Shown: positions 1 through 12,600, numbered from the stretch's first letter. The stretch: 64,000 nt of DNA from Benincasa hispida (GCF_009727055.1 NC_052353.1:39687614-39751613), one strand, 5' to 3'. Program-made: numbers and translations. Notes: generated by a model from the letters alone, not told the origin.

Positions 1-6
1 ATCCTA

Positions 7-40
<34 letters not shown>

Positions 41-525
41 TCACACAAAAAACATATAATTTAATATTTAAATACATATAACCATATAATTTTAATATTT
101 AAATATTTTTTTATTATATATTCATTTATTGTATATTCAATTTTTTATTATATTTATTGTACATTCAATTTTTTTATAATAATTTATTGTATATTCAATT
201 TTTTATTGTAATCTATAAAGTTATACATTATTCTTTTAATTGAGAAAATAAATACTTCTTTTATCATGTTTATTTAATTAAGTGTAGATACTTTTATTGT
301 ATATTCAAATTTTTATATAATTTATAAAGTTGTACATTATTCTTTTAATTAAGTTGTACATTATTCTTTTAATTAAGTTGTACATTATTTTTTTAATTAA
401 GTTGTACATTATTCTTATTTATTAAGTGGTACATTATTTAATTAAGTTAATTAAGTTGTACATATTTCTTCTAATTGAGAAACAAAGATTTTTTTAATTA
501 AGACATAAAATATTTTTTTTTTTTC
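1..525. repeat. AT-rich tract with a 24-bp minisatellite
   Basis: The stretch opens with a poly-A run (8-37) and then carries loosely repeated 'attgtatattcaatttttt' segments. From 329 to about 460 a 24-bp unit beginning GTTGTACATTATTC recurs at 329, 353, 377 and 401, then decays. No coding signal is visible. Confidence 0.7.
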
Positions 526-530
526 AGATC

Positions 531-1550
531 ATGGCTTTAAACCCAAGACCTGTTGATCCCGATGTTTGTACGACAGTATCCATCAATCACGTGTATCGCA
601 TGATAGTCAACCTGATAATCTAGTCTTTGCTCGAGCTTCTCTCAGGTACATTACACTGAACCTAATTGATTATTTTATACACATTTTTATTGTATTTGTC
701 TTTAATATTCTCTAATATAATATTTTGTGTTTCAGGTTATTTGGGAGCCGTACAAAATTATTATGTATAATTTGCCTAATTTTTGTACGAATGGTCATAA
801 CATATGGCGGACGATGAGTCCTCTCATATGTTTTCACATTGGTGAGTGTCCCATCGCCTTGTAATACTGAACCCACGATATTGATTTAAGGATTGGAGAT
901 TGGTCCGAAAAAGTTGCATATTTGATAGTGCGATGGCACTATCGTGCAAGGTTTATTGCAGTGGGAGTTTCTCTTGAACAGTTTGACAGGGATGTCACTC
1001 AAGAATATATTCATTGGTATAATAATATCACAAGATGCTACGTCACTCGTCTGGGAGCAGCTGTGGGTCATCTGGTAAATGAATGAATATTATCTAATTA
1101 TTTTTAATTTAAATTTATTTTAAATATTATCTAATTGTTTTATAATTCACAGAGATCGAACAACCGTAGACTACGTGAGGTTGCAAATGATCCGAACCAG
1201 GTTCTTGCTATATGTAGTGACAACCAAAGCTATATGGAGGAAATACATTATATATGCGATATACCTATTGTTTCTCCACTAGCTCCTAGACGTAGAGGAC
1301 CTGTTTGGGAAGAGGATGAGTTTGATGAGGTTGCCCATAGTGTGGAAGAGTTGCCCCTATGATGCAGACGCAGAGTCAAACTGATTATGTTAGTCCGATG
1401 ATGATGATGCCAGCATTTGGTTCAAGATATTATGACTCAAAGGCTGGTCCTTCGTCTTCATACATGCATGGATATGGTCGGGGTCATGGAGAGCATAATG
1501 AATATTTATATTATGAAGCGCCTGCAGAGGTACCAGAGCAACATTAAGAA
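531..1550 (+). pseudogene. Plant mobile domain (PMD) protein fragment, 'phosphatase 7 long form-like'
   Basis: Conceptual exons read like the transposon-associated plant mobile domain family that is often auto-annotated as 'serine/threonine-protein phosphatase 7 long form homolog'. About 580-645 encodes a segment ending PDNLVFARASLR. About 736-840 encodes a WEPYKI...NLPNFCTNGHNIWRT block. About 885-1083 encodes the diagnostic YIHWYNNITRCYVTR and GAAVGHL motifs. About 1151-1362 encodes a charged tail, and 1359-1547 a Met/Gly/Tyr-rich tail typical of these proteins. Intron-like gaps with GT and AG borders separate the blocks. The start region (531 onward) is out of frame with the first block, and in-frame stops occur around 862-895, so I call it broken. 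The family has no demonstrated phosphatase activity; some members act in silencing and many are carried by transposons. Confidence 0.65.
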
Positions 1551-1659
1551 GAACCCGAGCAACTTCACGTTTGAAGTCGACGACGACAACCAGCTCGAAA
1601 TCGACAACGTCTGCCTTGTCGGACACATTGATTTTTGTAATTATTTTTATATAAATGAG

Positions 1660-2245
1660 ATATTTTAATTTACACTTTTTTTTATTTTTATGAGATATTA
1701 TTATTTTTTTAATTTATTCTTTTTAGAGTTTAAATAAAATAATATTTTTAGAAATTGTTTTTATAAAATGGAATTTTTTTTTAAAAAAAAAAAAAGAAAG
1801 AAAGAAAGAAGAATGTCGAATGTCTAAATAATTAAAAAGAAAAAAAATAATGGTAAGGTCGAGGGTTCAAAATTTGACCTACCCTCGACCTATTAAAAAA
1901 AACAACAATATTTTTCTAAATAGTTTGAAAAGTACCATATTTTTCTAAATTGTTTTTAAAAGTACAATATATTTTTAATTTTCTCGAAGGGATGTCTACC
2001 AATTAAATATATAACCATCTTGGCTGAATATTGCGTATTTGAATCGTATTCTATTAGCAAAAGTTGCACGTATTTAAGTTAACAATCAACAAGCCAAAAT
2101 AAAAATGTACTAAAATTATAGTAGTAAAAGAATTAAAAAATTCTTCTATGCATGGTATTACATTTCCATCCTTATATCGAAATTTTCATCGAAATTTACA
2201 CATTTTCATGAATTCGACATCGATAAAAGAGGTGAATCAACTCGA
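1660..2245. other. No gene seen; AT-rich spacer
   Basis: Long T- and A-rich runs with a short purine repeat near 1790-1812. I see no conserved coding block, RNA gene or terminal repeat. Confidence 0.5.
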
Positions 2246-2249
2246 CATC

Positions 2250-2740
2250 GTTGAGGTTCTGTGGAGGTCGTTCGTGTTGTTGGGGTGTTCATGACCGAGG
2301 CGATCGCTGAGGACGAGTGCGTGGTGTTCGTGCTATATAGCGATCGTGTTGGACGAACGTTCGAGGTTGCTGTGTTCGAGCGGTCGTGATCAAGGAGCAT
2401 TGGCGATGAGTCTACCAACGTGCGTAGAGTTTCTCCTTGATTCTTTGTTGTATNGTTGCTGTGTTCGAGCGGTCGTGATCAAGGAGCATTGGCGATGAGT
2501 CTACCAACGTGCGTAGAGTTTCTCCTTGATTCTTTGTTGTATCATGTTGTAATTTCTGTATTGATTGCATAACCGTTTGTTTCTGTTTACGAATGTAATT
2601 GTAATGTTCATACATGATTGTAATTTGGAATGATTTTTTCCGCTGCTCATGGAAATCCTCGTGATCGATTTTCTTCACTGAAGAACTTCCCTCTTTCTCC
2701 CCAACAATTATCGAGCTTTCACTCAAAATTCTCACCGAGA
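2250..2740 (+). mobile_element. LTR fragment (copia-type U5-like end)
   Basis: GC-richer patch with a TTGTTGTATCATGTTGTAAT...GCATAACCG...TTTGGAATGATTTTTTCCGC order. It resembles in order and wording the 3' part of the solo LTR at 10556-12714 (TGTTGTAATTTG...GCATAACTAG...TTTGGAACGATC). I infer a diverged LTR end of a related retrotransposon. No coding domain is attached. The copy is disturbed by the duplicated segment around the N at 2454. Confidence 0.4.
2366..2542. repeat. 88-bp direct duplication around a single N (assembly scar)
   Basis: Positions 2366-2453 and 2455-2542 are the same 88 bases, starting GTTGCTGTGTTCGAGCGG and ending TTCTTTGTTGTAT, separated only by N2454. Identical flanks on either side of one N are what gap closing or scaffold joining leaves when two contig ends overlap but are not merged. 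One copy is probably not in the real genome. Confidence 0.85.
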
Positions 2741-2744
2741 AGCT

Positions 2745-3378
2745 TGGAGGAACAGTGGTTATGGAAGATTAGGGCGGAATTTTGACATAACTTCTCCTCT
2801 CTCGATGGATGAAGCTACCTTCAACTTCTTGGGTGGACCATTTATAGGCATCAAAAGGTGAAGATCATCGCCTCTTTCTAGTGATGATTGAACGCCTCGC
2901 ATTAAATTTCATGCTCTACTACCACCTGCTACACGTCAAAGATCCACTAGTGGTGTAATGAACCTATCACATCGACTACCAACTTGTTCTGTTTACTTGA
3001 CTTCCATCGTTGACGCATTTTTCGTTTTTTTTTTTTTTTTTTTGTCGTGTTTTGTATCATCGCATGGCGCTATGTATTGCAAGTTGGTATCCATATATAC
3101 ATTTTCGGCTGTCGCTTTTTTTGCTCTTTTTCATTCATCCTGTGTTCAAAAGTGACATATTTCATACTTTTTCAAGGATTTTTAGTTTTGTAATCTCATG
3201 ATCGCAAAGTATAATTATTCACGATAATTCTTTGTCAACTTAACACATTTTCCTTTGATCTTTCTTATTCTTAATTGTTCTCAATAAAAGAGTAGAATAA
3301 CTTTTATTTCTACAAGTTATCACTATGACCATTAAAATTCTGTTTACACTTGCTTTATATCATGGTTGAAAACTGAGA
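2745..3378. other. No gene seen
   Basis: Unremarkable sequence with a poly-T run near 3027-3042. Open frames here are short and T-rich, with no recognisable family. Confidence 0.5.
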
Positions 3379-4610
3379 CAGGTGGATATCAATAATGCAT
3401 TCCTTCATGGATTGTTAGAAGATGAAGTGTGTATGACTCAACCACCAGGGATGGTTGATTCGTCTGCTTCTACAATGGTTTGTAAATTGAAGAAAGCATT
3501 GTATAGTTTGAAGCAAGCTCCACGAGCATAGTTTGTTAGATTGACCCCGTTTTTACATTCACTGGGGTTTGTCAACTCGAAAGCTTATCTATCTCTTCTG
3601 ATTTATCATAAAAATGACATGGTTTGTTATATTCTAGTCTATGTATATGATATTATCATCACTAGTAGTTCTTCACAGATGGTTGATAAGCTAATTGTTG
3701 ATTTAAATAATCAATTTTTTCTTAAAGATCTTGGATTGTTAAACTACTTCTTGGGTAATGAAGTTTCATACTTAGCTGATGGTTGTTTGTTTCTTTCACA
3801 AAAGAAGTATGTATCTGATCTGTTGTATAAGGCAAAAATGCAAGATGCTAAGTCTATCACTACTCCTATGGTTAACGGTTATGTTCTATCTACTTATCAT
3901 TGAAAAAAATTTGATGATGTTTGATTATACAGGAGTATAGTGGGAGCTTTATAGTATTTAACTCCAACAAGACCATAAATTGCATATAGTGTCAACAAAG
4001 TATGTCATTTATGCATTCTCCAAACAATTTTTATTGACAAACTGTAAAAAGAATTCTTAGATATTTGACAGGGACTCTTGATCATGGTTTGTTGTTTAAG
4101 AAGCCAAATGATCTAAATATTCATGGCTTTGCTGATGCGGATTAGGCTTCAGCCAAATGAAAAAAAATCAACCTCAGAAGTATGTGTCTTTTTAGAGGTA
4201 ATTTGATACAATGGGCATCAAATAAGCAATCTGTAATATTAAGATCTAGCACAAAAGCTGAGTACATAAGTTTAGCACTTGTGTCGTCAAAATTGATCTG
4301 GTTGCATTCCTTGTTCATTGAGTTACATATTCGATTATGTCAATCTCCTATACTATGGTGTGACAACTTAAATGATGTGCATTTAAGTGTTAATTCAATT
4401 CTTCACTCTCGTATGAAACATGTTGAAATCGATATTTACTTTGTGAGGGGTCTTGTACATCAGAAGCAAGTTCGAGTGCAACATCTTCCAGTCCATGCCA
4501 AATTGCAGATGTTCTTACAAAAATCCTTTCTACTGCAAAGTTTCTTCCTTTAAGGGACAAGCTCAATGTGTGTGCTTCTCACCATATAGGCTTGAAGGGG
4601 AGAGAGTGGT
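3379..4610 (+). mobile_element. Ty1/copia retrotransposon remnant (reverse transcriptase and RNase H)
   Basis: Begins inside the reverse transcriptase with [10 protein letters not shown], continues through a [13 protein letters not shown] block, then a stop at 3529-3531. The long middle piece (3541-3903) holds the palm region, but the catalytic YVDD motif reads YVYD (about 3640), so a catalytic aspartate is lost. After frameshifts near 3900-4180 an RNase H block follows (ADAD, then SSTKAEYISLA and CDN at about 4220-4380) and a C-terminal HVEIDIYFVR segment to about 4540. No gag, protease or integrase is present upstream, so it is 5' truncated as well as mutated. Other copia copies in the window are on the minus strand. 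Confidence 0.85.
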
Positions 4611-4805
4611 ATTAAGTGAGCTCATTAAGCTAGTTGTGTTTATTTAAATTTTGTTATCAACTGATTAATTTTCTGTTAGATTATTTGATAATCAATTGAA
4701 TAGTTTGTTTATTTGGCTTTACATAGTGTATCTTCTATAAAATGTTATTATGCTTGATCACTTGATTAATGAAATTAATGAAATTCCACTTCATTTGTGA
4801 TCATC
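4594..4805 (+). mobile_element. Polypurine tract and short 3' LTR of the preceding copia remnant
   Basis: GAAGGGGAGAGAGTGG at 4594-4609 is a polypurine tract in the expected place just after the RNase H. The following ~190 bp starts TATTAAGTGAGC, contains a TATA-like TCTATAAAATG (4732-4742) and looks like a short copia LTR. Its right border is not clear, and I see no second copy. Confidence 0.5.
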
Positions 4806-4809
4806 CTCA

Positions 4810-5175
4810 GCTAATTTTGAATCATTTTAAAGATTGTATCAGAGCAGGTGGTCAAACTCTTGCAATGTTATTTCCTCCCCAGTTAATATTTGATTTCCAC
4901 GAGGTCTTTGTCCCTAACAAGGGATATGAGAACGAACATGCGATGAAATTTTTTAGAAATTTATGCGTATTTAAACACCTTTTATAGAAACTATTTAAAA
5001 TAAAATTACAAATGCATTTGGTTATATTTTCTCAAAGGTAATTTTATTCACAAAGTTTGTTTGCTTTGACTATATGTTCAAAGTATTTTTATTAATGTTA
5101 AATTATTATATAAGACAACTAGTAAACATTATGAATTAATCATTTCAATATTGTATTTAAAAATACTTTCACCTG
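4810..5175. other. No gene seen; AT-rich
   Basis: A 70-codon open frame here has no recognisable features. No repeats were noted beyond simple AT-richness. Confidence 0.4.
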
Positions 5176-5179
5176 CCAA

Positions 5180-5760
5180 GTTTTTTTGTTTTTATTTTTT
5201 TGTTTGTATGAGTATATGATTGACTGAGTTGGTCATTAGTGTTAGTCATTGGAGATAATTGATGGAGTCGATGTTCGGAGTTGATTACCGTAAGTGATTG
5301 AAGAAGTTGACCGTTGAAGGTGGTAATTGTGCAGAGTTGGATGTCGGAGGTGATCCTCATTGAAGGTAGTCAATGGAGGTAGTTGTAAGAGTTGGACAGT
5401 CAAAGGTGATCATTGAAGCATGTCATCGAAGTGAGGCGGTTGTAGTCACCAACGATGGTTGTTTGCTAGAGTTGGGCATTGGAGGTGATCGTCGAAGCAT
5501 GTCACTAATGATGATTGTTTCCAGAGTTGGTCAATAGTGGTGGATGGCAAGTGGAATTATTAGACTCATTAGAGGGATGGAGAAAAAAAGAGAAGAAAAT
5601 GGAGTTCCTCCATAGATGTGCAAACTTTAATAGTGAACATTATTGAAGTCAATGGAATTTGAATTATTTCACACCAATGGCTAAACATTGAGTAGGGTTT
5701 TTAACTCAACTCAACGCAACCTAAGTCAATCCCCAAATACTCTTGTGAACTTTCCAACAC
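5180..5760 (-). repeat. GGAGGTGATC/GTCGGAG minisatellite element, inverted relative to 26470-27100
   Basis: Degenerate repetition of GGTGATCATTGAAG, GAGTTGGNC and GTCGGAGGTGATC words from about 5210 to 5540. The complement of these words (CCGACAACCACC, TCCGATGAC) makes up the repeat at 26520-27090. The right end (about 5690-5760) carries the complement of a GTTGAGTTGAGTT terminal motif also present at the start of the 26470 copy. I infer two copies, in opposite orientation, of one non-coding element that carries a minisatellite core. Confidence 0.5.
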
Positions 5761-5769
5761 ATTAATAGA

Positions 5770-6345
5770 TTACTAACTTTCAATTTCGCACTTAAAGGTC
5801 CTTGAACATTATAAATGTTAAGTAGGTCCTTGAACTTTCAATTTTATAATATATCTATATACATATGCACAGAATCTTATTTTTGTTGCCTTTAAATTTA
5901 ATAATTATCCCTTAAGAGCATATAAAAACAAGTGTTTATGAGTTTGATACTTTGAAATACGTACATTCTTAAATTATTTGATTAAGCATGTTGCCTTTTA
6001 ATCATCATCCCTTAAGAGCATATAAACGAGTCTTGTGAATTTGATACTTTGTAATACTTTCTACATTATTTGATGAAGCATGTCTATAATTTATAGTTTA
6101 CACTAATTTCAGGGTCACACTTTAATATAATCACTTCATTACCACACAACTGCCAAACAAAATACCAAACCATGAGAACCCCCTCTAAATGTAAACACAA
6201 AATAATCAAAGAGGGTAATACATACATTACATATATGATTACAAAAACACAAATATGATTCCAACAAAGAAACCACATCCACAAAAACAAGACAAACAAA
6301 CTGAGGGATAATCTTGGAGTAGAAAGGTGGCTGCATAAAAATACC
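5770..6345. other. 3' flank of the esterase gene; no gene seen
   Basis: AT-rich. A phrase 'cccttaagagcatataaa' occurs twice (about 5910 and 6009), indicating a small local duplication. The esterase 3' untranslated region may extend into it, since the gene runs leftward and ends at 6617. Confidence 0.4.
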
Positions 6346-6348
6346 GTT

Positions 6349-6625
6349 AATAACCATTTGATTTTTTATTTTTAGTTTTTTAGTTTTCGAAATTTGCATT
6401 TGTTTACTACCATTTGCGATGCTTTCTATTTTTTAAAAAAAAATATTTGAATTCTTAACCAAATCTTGTTTTATTTTTTAGTTTTCAAAACTTGGCTTGA
6501 ATTTTGAAAGCATCTATAAAAAGTAGAAAACAGAAAGAAGAGGAAAAACAATTCCAACGTGAAAGTAATATAAGCTTAACTTTTGAAAACACAAAAAAAT
6601 AAAAACCAAATAATTATTAAATGGA
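6349..6625. mobile_element. MITE with TTTGGTAACCATTTGG-type ends, abutting the esterase stop codon
   Basis: Left end ATAACCATTTGATTTTTTAT (6349) and right end AAAACCAAATAATTATTAAA (about 6603-6622) are inverted copies of one terminus, with the family's usual internal words (TTTTGAAAACTAAAAAA, GAATTTGG, AAGTAGATAAC) between them. It is one of about ten family members here. Its right terminus overlaps the last codons and the stop of the esterase read on the minus strand. Confidence 0.7.
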
Positions 6626-9600
6626 ACTAGGACATCCATTCGAAAGTGGTGCAGCAAAGTGGGTGAGATAGGCATCAGCCAGCATTTGACCTAGAATGAC
6701 CTGAGCATTTGTTGTGAGATGGAGGTTGTCTTCTTGGAGTTCCAATCCCTTTGCATCAACACACACCAAATTCTCCACTTTCATCCCCAATTGAGCCTCC
6801 CTCACTTTTTCAATGTACTTGAATCCTGATGCAAGTGCTACCTGTTTCCATTTTCACACTACACATTTTTAAAAATTGATATTTCTATGTCTATAATTAA
6901 ACATGTCTTTTGATGTCATATTTCAATTGACATTGATGAACTGTAGCATTTTTAGATTACAATTTGATTTGTTGTGACATTTATATTTTGGAAAAGAAAA
7001 ATCTATATCTACCATGACAGGAATAAAAAAAATGAGAAGTTAGAAGAAAACAATAAAAATATAAAACACAAGAATTTATGTGGCTAAATAATTAAAAAAA
7101 ACTACGATCCATTAGAAAAAACTCTTATATATATATAAAAAAAAGGGGGGGGTGGATTTCAGACGACTGAAAATCCAAATATAAATAGGTAACATCACAT
7201 GAATGGGTGAAAATCTAAATGTTTAGATCCTATTCGGTAACTATTTGGTTTTTGGTTTTCAATATTTGAAAATTAAGCTTATAAATACTTCATCCACCTC
7301 TAATTTCTTACTTTTGTTATCTCCTTTCTACCAATACTTTCAAAAACTAAATCAAGTTTTGATAACTAAAGTCCTCTTTGGTAACTATTTGATTTTTTTG
7401 TTTTTTTAGTTTTAGTTTTTGAAAACTAAACCTATAAACAATCTTTCTACCTCTAATTTTTTTTTGCTTTATCACCTACTTTTTACCGTTGTTTTAAAAA
7501 AACTAAGCCAAGTTTTGAACATTAAAAAAATTAGGTCCCATTTAGCAATCATTTATTTTTCTAAAAAAAAAACCTATGAACACCATTTCCACTTTAAAAT
7601 TTCTAACTTTGTTATTATATATATATATATATTGCCAATATTTTAAAAAACCAAGCTAAGTTATGAAAACTAAAAAAATATATATATTAAAATTGTTTTT
7701 GTTTTTGGAATTTGACTAAGAATTCAATCTTTTACTTAAAAAATATGCAAAGCATGATAAGAAATTGAAAGGAAATAGACTCGATTTTTAAAAACCAAAA
7801 ACCAAAAACCAAATAGTTATTAAACAGGCTGTAGTTTTTAAAAAGTTGTTTTTGTTTTTAGAATTTAACTAAAAATTCAACTTTTTTAATTAAGAAAAAT
7901 GTAAAACATTATGAGAAATTGGAAGAAAATAGACTTTATTTTCAAAAACTAAAAATTAAAAACAAAATTGTTAAGTAAATTTTAAAAATTTCTTTTTATT
8001 TTTTAAATTTGGCTAAGAATTCAACTCATACTTAAGAAAGATAAAAACCATTGTAAAAAATTTGAAAGAAATAAGTTCAATTTTAAAAAAACCAAATAGT
8101 TACTAAAAAGATGTTAAATATTCGAGAGTACAAGAAGAACATAGTATTTTAACTTTAAAGTGTGTAGTATCTTCAATTGTCGAAAAAGGAAGATGTGTAG
8201 CTACTTGGAAGAGTAGTAACTTAGATTTTTCTTCTTCTTCCTCCTTTCTTTTTTAGTAAAAAAAATTATGAATTCAACTAGGGCATATGAGAATTTGAAC
8301 TGGTAGGAAAATAACCCCAGTAGGTTAACCATCTCTTATAATGTGTTGGAGAAATTGATACAAAAGGAGGAGAAACGATCTCTTTTGAAGAAAGAAACTT
8401 TTATTTAGAAATACACAAGGATGAACACTTAGAAATTACTCTTTCACTCTCAAGACACTCACTCACTTTTCTACACTAGCTCTCTAGCTTTGCTTGGCTT
8501 ACAAATGGAGCTACACCTCTTATTTATAGGCATGAGATCCTTGGAGCCCAAGCAAAAAGATCTCTCTAGATTATTCTTGGATCCTAAATATCTAGATATT
8601 TCTTGGTTTATTCTTATCTAAAGTTGTTCTAGAATATTTCTAGATTTTTCCTTTGAGATATTTATTCATACTACAACATAGTCCTAGAAAAACTCATTTA
8701 CATATTTATGTCATATGGGAGATACTCCAACAACCTTGTAGACTAGTTAGTGTTGTTATATATTTTAATACTCCCCCTCAACACTAACTATTCTAGGTCG
8801 TTCAATCATCCCGAGCTACTGTCAAAACTTTGCATGTTTGTTTGCCGGTAGTCCTTTTGTGAAAATATATGCAATTTGATCTTCTATCTTTATTGGCTTC
8901 ATCTCAATTTCTTCTTGAAGTACCTTCTCTAATGAAGTGACAATGTACCTCCACATGCTTGGTCTTTACATGGAATACAGGATTCTCAGCTAAGCGAACT
9001 GCAAATTAGTTGTCGCAGTATAAAGTCACTGGTGTTAATCCTTCATTAGTTGCTTTATCCACATATTCTCTTGTGTTGCCATGGTTGTTGCTCTATACTC
9101 TACTTCTGTGGTAGACAATGCAATTGTTGCTTGCCTCTTGCTATACCAAGAAACTACTCCACGACCAAGTTTGAACAAGTAACCAGTAGTTGCTCGTCGT
9201 GTATCATGATCTCCTACATAATCAACATCACATAAGCCTTCTAACTTGCATTCCTCCCCTTTCTTATAAAAAAGACCATATTCACTTGTTCCTCTTAAAT
9301 ATCTTAAAATTCTTTGAACTACTTCAAGATGAGGCTTATTCGGATTCTATATATAACAACTTACAACTTCGACGGAATATGAGATATCAGGTCTTGTTAA
9401 GATAAGGTAGATTAAACTACCTACCAATTGACGATATATCGTTGAGTCTGCAAGATCTTTTCCTTCATATATGCAGAACGTTTTGTTAACCTCTATTGAT
9501 GTTACTTCTATAAAAGATCTTTTACATACTTTTTTTATTGAAGAAACAATCTTTTTTTTAGTGTCCCGCCTCTAGTCTAAGGAAATGTTTTAGTTCTCCA

Positions 9601-12600
9601 AGCTCTTTCATTTCAAATCGGATTATTAGATTTTTCTTTATTTGTCGAACTTCGTCTATGTGGTCTCCTATTATGATTAGATCATCCACATAGACTAATA
9701 TGATTGTGACATTTGAGCCTTGAGCTTTGACAAATAAGCTGGAATCTGTTGGAGCTAATGCAAAGCTACTTTCATCTAGAAACTCTGCAATTTTCCTATA
9801 CCAGGTTCTTGGAGCTTGCTTTAAACCATATAAAGCCTTTTTCAGTTTGCATACGTAGTCATGATAAGCTTCATCCTCAAAACCTTTTGGTTGCTCCATA
9901 TATATTTCTCAATCTAGCTCTCCATTTAAGAAAGCGTTCTTAACATCCATCTGTCACAACTTTCATCCCTTACTAGCAACAAGTGCTAATAAGACTCAAA
10001 CAGTGGTGAGCTTTGCTACAAGATTGAACGTCTCATCATAGTCCAAGTCATATTGTTGAGAAAGAGTTACCAATCGAGCTTTGTATTTCTCTACCGTCCC
10101 ATCTGCTCAAGTTTTAATTTTGTAGACCTATTTACAAAATATGGATTTAACATCTTTAGGCTTCCGCACCAAGTCCCATGTTCAATTCTTTCTTAATGTA
10201 TAAATTTCTTCTTCCATGGCTTTTCTCCAGTGGACATTCTTTTACGTTTCTTCATATGTTGTTGGCTCCTCAAATGTTGCTAATATTGCATTCATTTACC
10301 TGGAGTTAGGTTTTCTTAGTCTTGTTGATCTCCGTAATTGTGGCTCTTAATTATGTAGTCCACTTTGTCAAAGACTTTGTATTCTTAATTGCTCTTCTTT
10401 GTCTTCGTCGTTTTCTTCTTCTCTTTCTATTAGAGCTCGTTGAACTTCACTTATTTATTCTTTTGGTTCTTCTTTGAAAGACTTCTCATCTTTGGGTGTC
10501 TTTTCTAATTCGAGTGCCCCTTCAACAAATATGACATTCATTGATGTATATCATCTGTTGGGGATGATGTCCTAAACTCTCGTTGGGTCCTGTAGTTTGT
10601 AAACATAGTATTGAACAAACACTTGTGATGTAATAATATATGATATTTTCTTCACTTTTGTCTATGGAACATTGGATGTTTTAATTGTTTTACCACGAAC
10701 CAATAAACTAAGATCCCTGATTTTCGTTGTAACTTAAGCATTTATATGGAGACATACAGGTGGATCATGTCTTAAGTGATAACCAAAATGGTCTGTAGTA
10801 TATGGACATAAGAGAGAAACCTTATTCTGGTAACGCTACGGATACGACCCGCTTTGTAGAATAGTTACAAGTGTTGTGACTTGCTACAGATGGTCTAATC
10901 CTGATCATTCTTGTGGAGACATGCGAGCGGGGCATCCTATACAAAGGAGTTTGTATAAGACCGGACCACGAAGTGTTATAGTCTCGTTATATAACGCCGT
11001 TTATGACAGAGACTTCACTTCACTAGAATAACCATAGGTAACATGACCTCAATCTTGAGTGAGTTGGGAACTTCTGCCTTTGAGGGTGGTCTTTTGATTT
11101 GCATGAGTGCGAGTGGCCAGATCACTGACTTAAACCTACCACTTTGGGGATTCATCTGATTTGGGAGCTGGGAACTCAGCTACACAAGATGGAATGCACT
11201 CCTTCCTCGAAGCAGAGGTAAGTAGATAGATTGCTCCCTTAAGGGCTGATTCCGGGACTTGAACAGTGTGGCGCCACACACCTTCTCATGGCCCAAGAGG
11301 TGTCCACACATAGTAAGACTATGTTATATTGTTCATTAGAGGGATCATTAGTACTTAAAGAGTTAGATGTGATTATAGAGGCAAAACGATAAATTGGCTC
11401 AACTGTACTTACGAGCATCTGTGAAGGGTTATCATACTGTTAATTGGTTATATCCGATGGACACAGAAATATATCTGTGGTGAGAAGAGCGCAGCTGTCA
11501 GTCTTTAGTAGAATGTGTGGCAGTTAACGAATGGTGGATCTCGTGGCTAAAGAGTTTAGTCAGCTATTCACGTACCGTTGGAGCTTCGAGCCATAGGTCC
11601 ATAAGGTCCCTTTGGTAGCTCAATGGATTCAAGTTGAGAATCAGTTTTTGGGTCAGTTTGAAGTGTTCAAATTGATAAGAGAGTGTTCAATTATATATGA
11701 TATGATTAAACTAGTCAATTATATATGATATAGTTGACATAATTATGAGATACAATAATTAGAGAAAAATGATATAAATATGATTTATATCTAGTAAAGG
11801 AGAAAATGACTAGTTCATATATTGCATATGATGTGATATTAAACCATAGGTTATAAATATAATATGATTATATTTATTTTTTTAATTAAACGATTATGGG
11901 ATAATTGTTGCCCGATTTTTTCTCCGTAACCAAATAAGTTAATAGGAGGTTGCATTCATTTTTTGTAACTGAAGGATAAAATGAAAATTGTTTTCATTTT
12001 GCAAAGGATCAGACATTCGCTCACCGATTGAGTACACTACATATCGCATGGCAAACCGAGAGCATACACGATAGCTCAAAGTTTCTAAACGATCGTGTAC
12101 ACGCACACATTTCCTAAATGATCGCATAGAATTACCTAAACGATCGTCTAGCTTTTTCTACGCGATCGCGCGCACGAGCGTTTTACTAAATGATCGTCTA
12201 TACGATCAAGCCCGTTTTACTACACGATCACGTACCTTTACCTAAACGATCAAGCATCCGTCTATACGATAGACACCTGATATCTCCCACTTGCTTGGTC
12301 ATGGTAAACGATCGTTCCTTCCTCCTTCCCTCTATCAAATCCAACAGAACCCACACCTCCTGGATTCTCACTCTAAGAATACCAAGGGTTCCGAGTGGTG
12401 GTGTCTTCCCTGCTGCCTTGTTCGTGAGTAGTCCGTTCGTGGGTGGACGACAACAAGATTTGGTGGACGATAGCTTGGACGATCCCAGCGACAGCGAGAT
12501 TTGCTTCCTTGACGGGAGCAAGATTGAAAGGCGAAAAAGAGTTCTTCAACTGGTATGTATCTTGTTCTCTTTGTTGTTTAAAGTTTAAAGCATGTTGTAA

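Noticed and set aside
329..470. CRISPR-like array of 24-bp units
   Set aside because: Units are contiguous without spacers in a plant genome; it is a minisatellite.
12190..12588. 132-codon open frame on the plus strand, and an antisense one
   Set aside because: It lies wholly in the solo LTR, has no recognised domain, and is bounded by LTR sequence.
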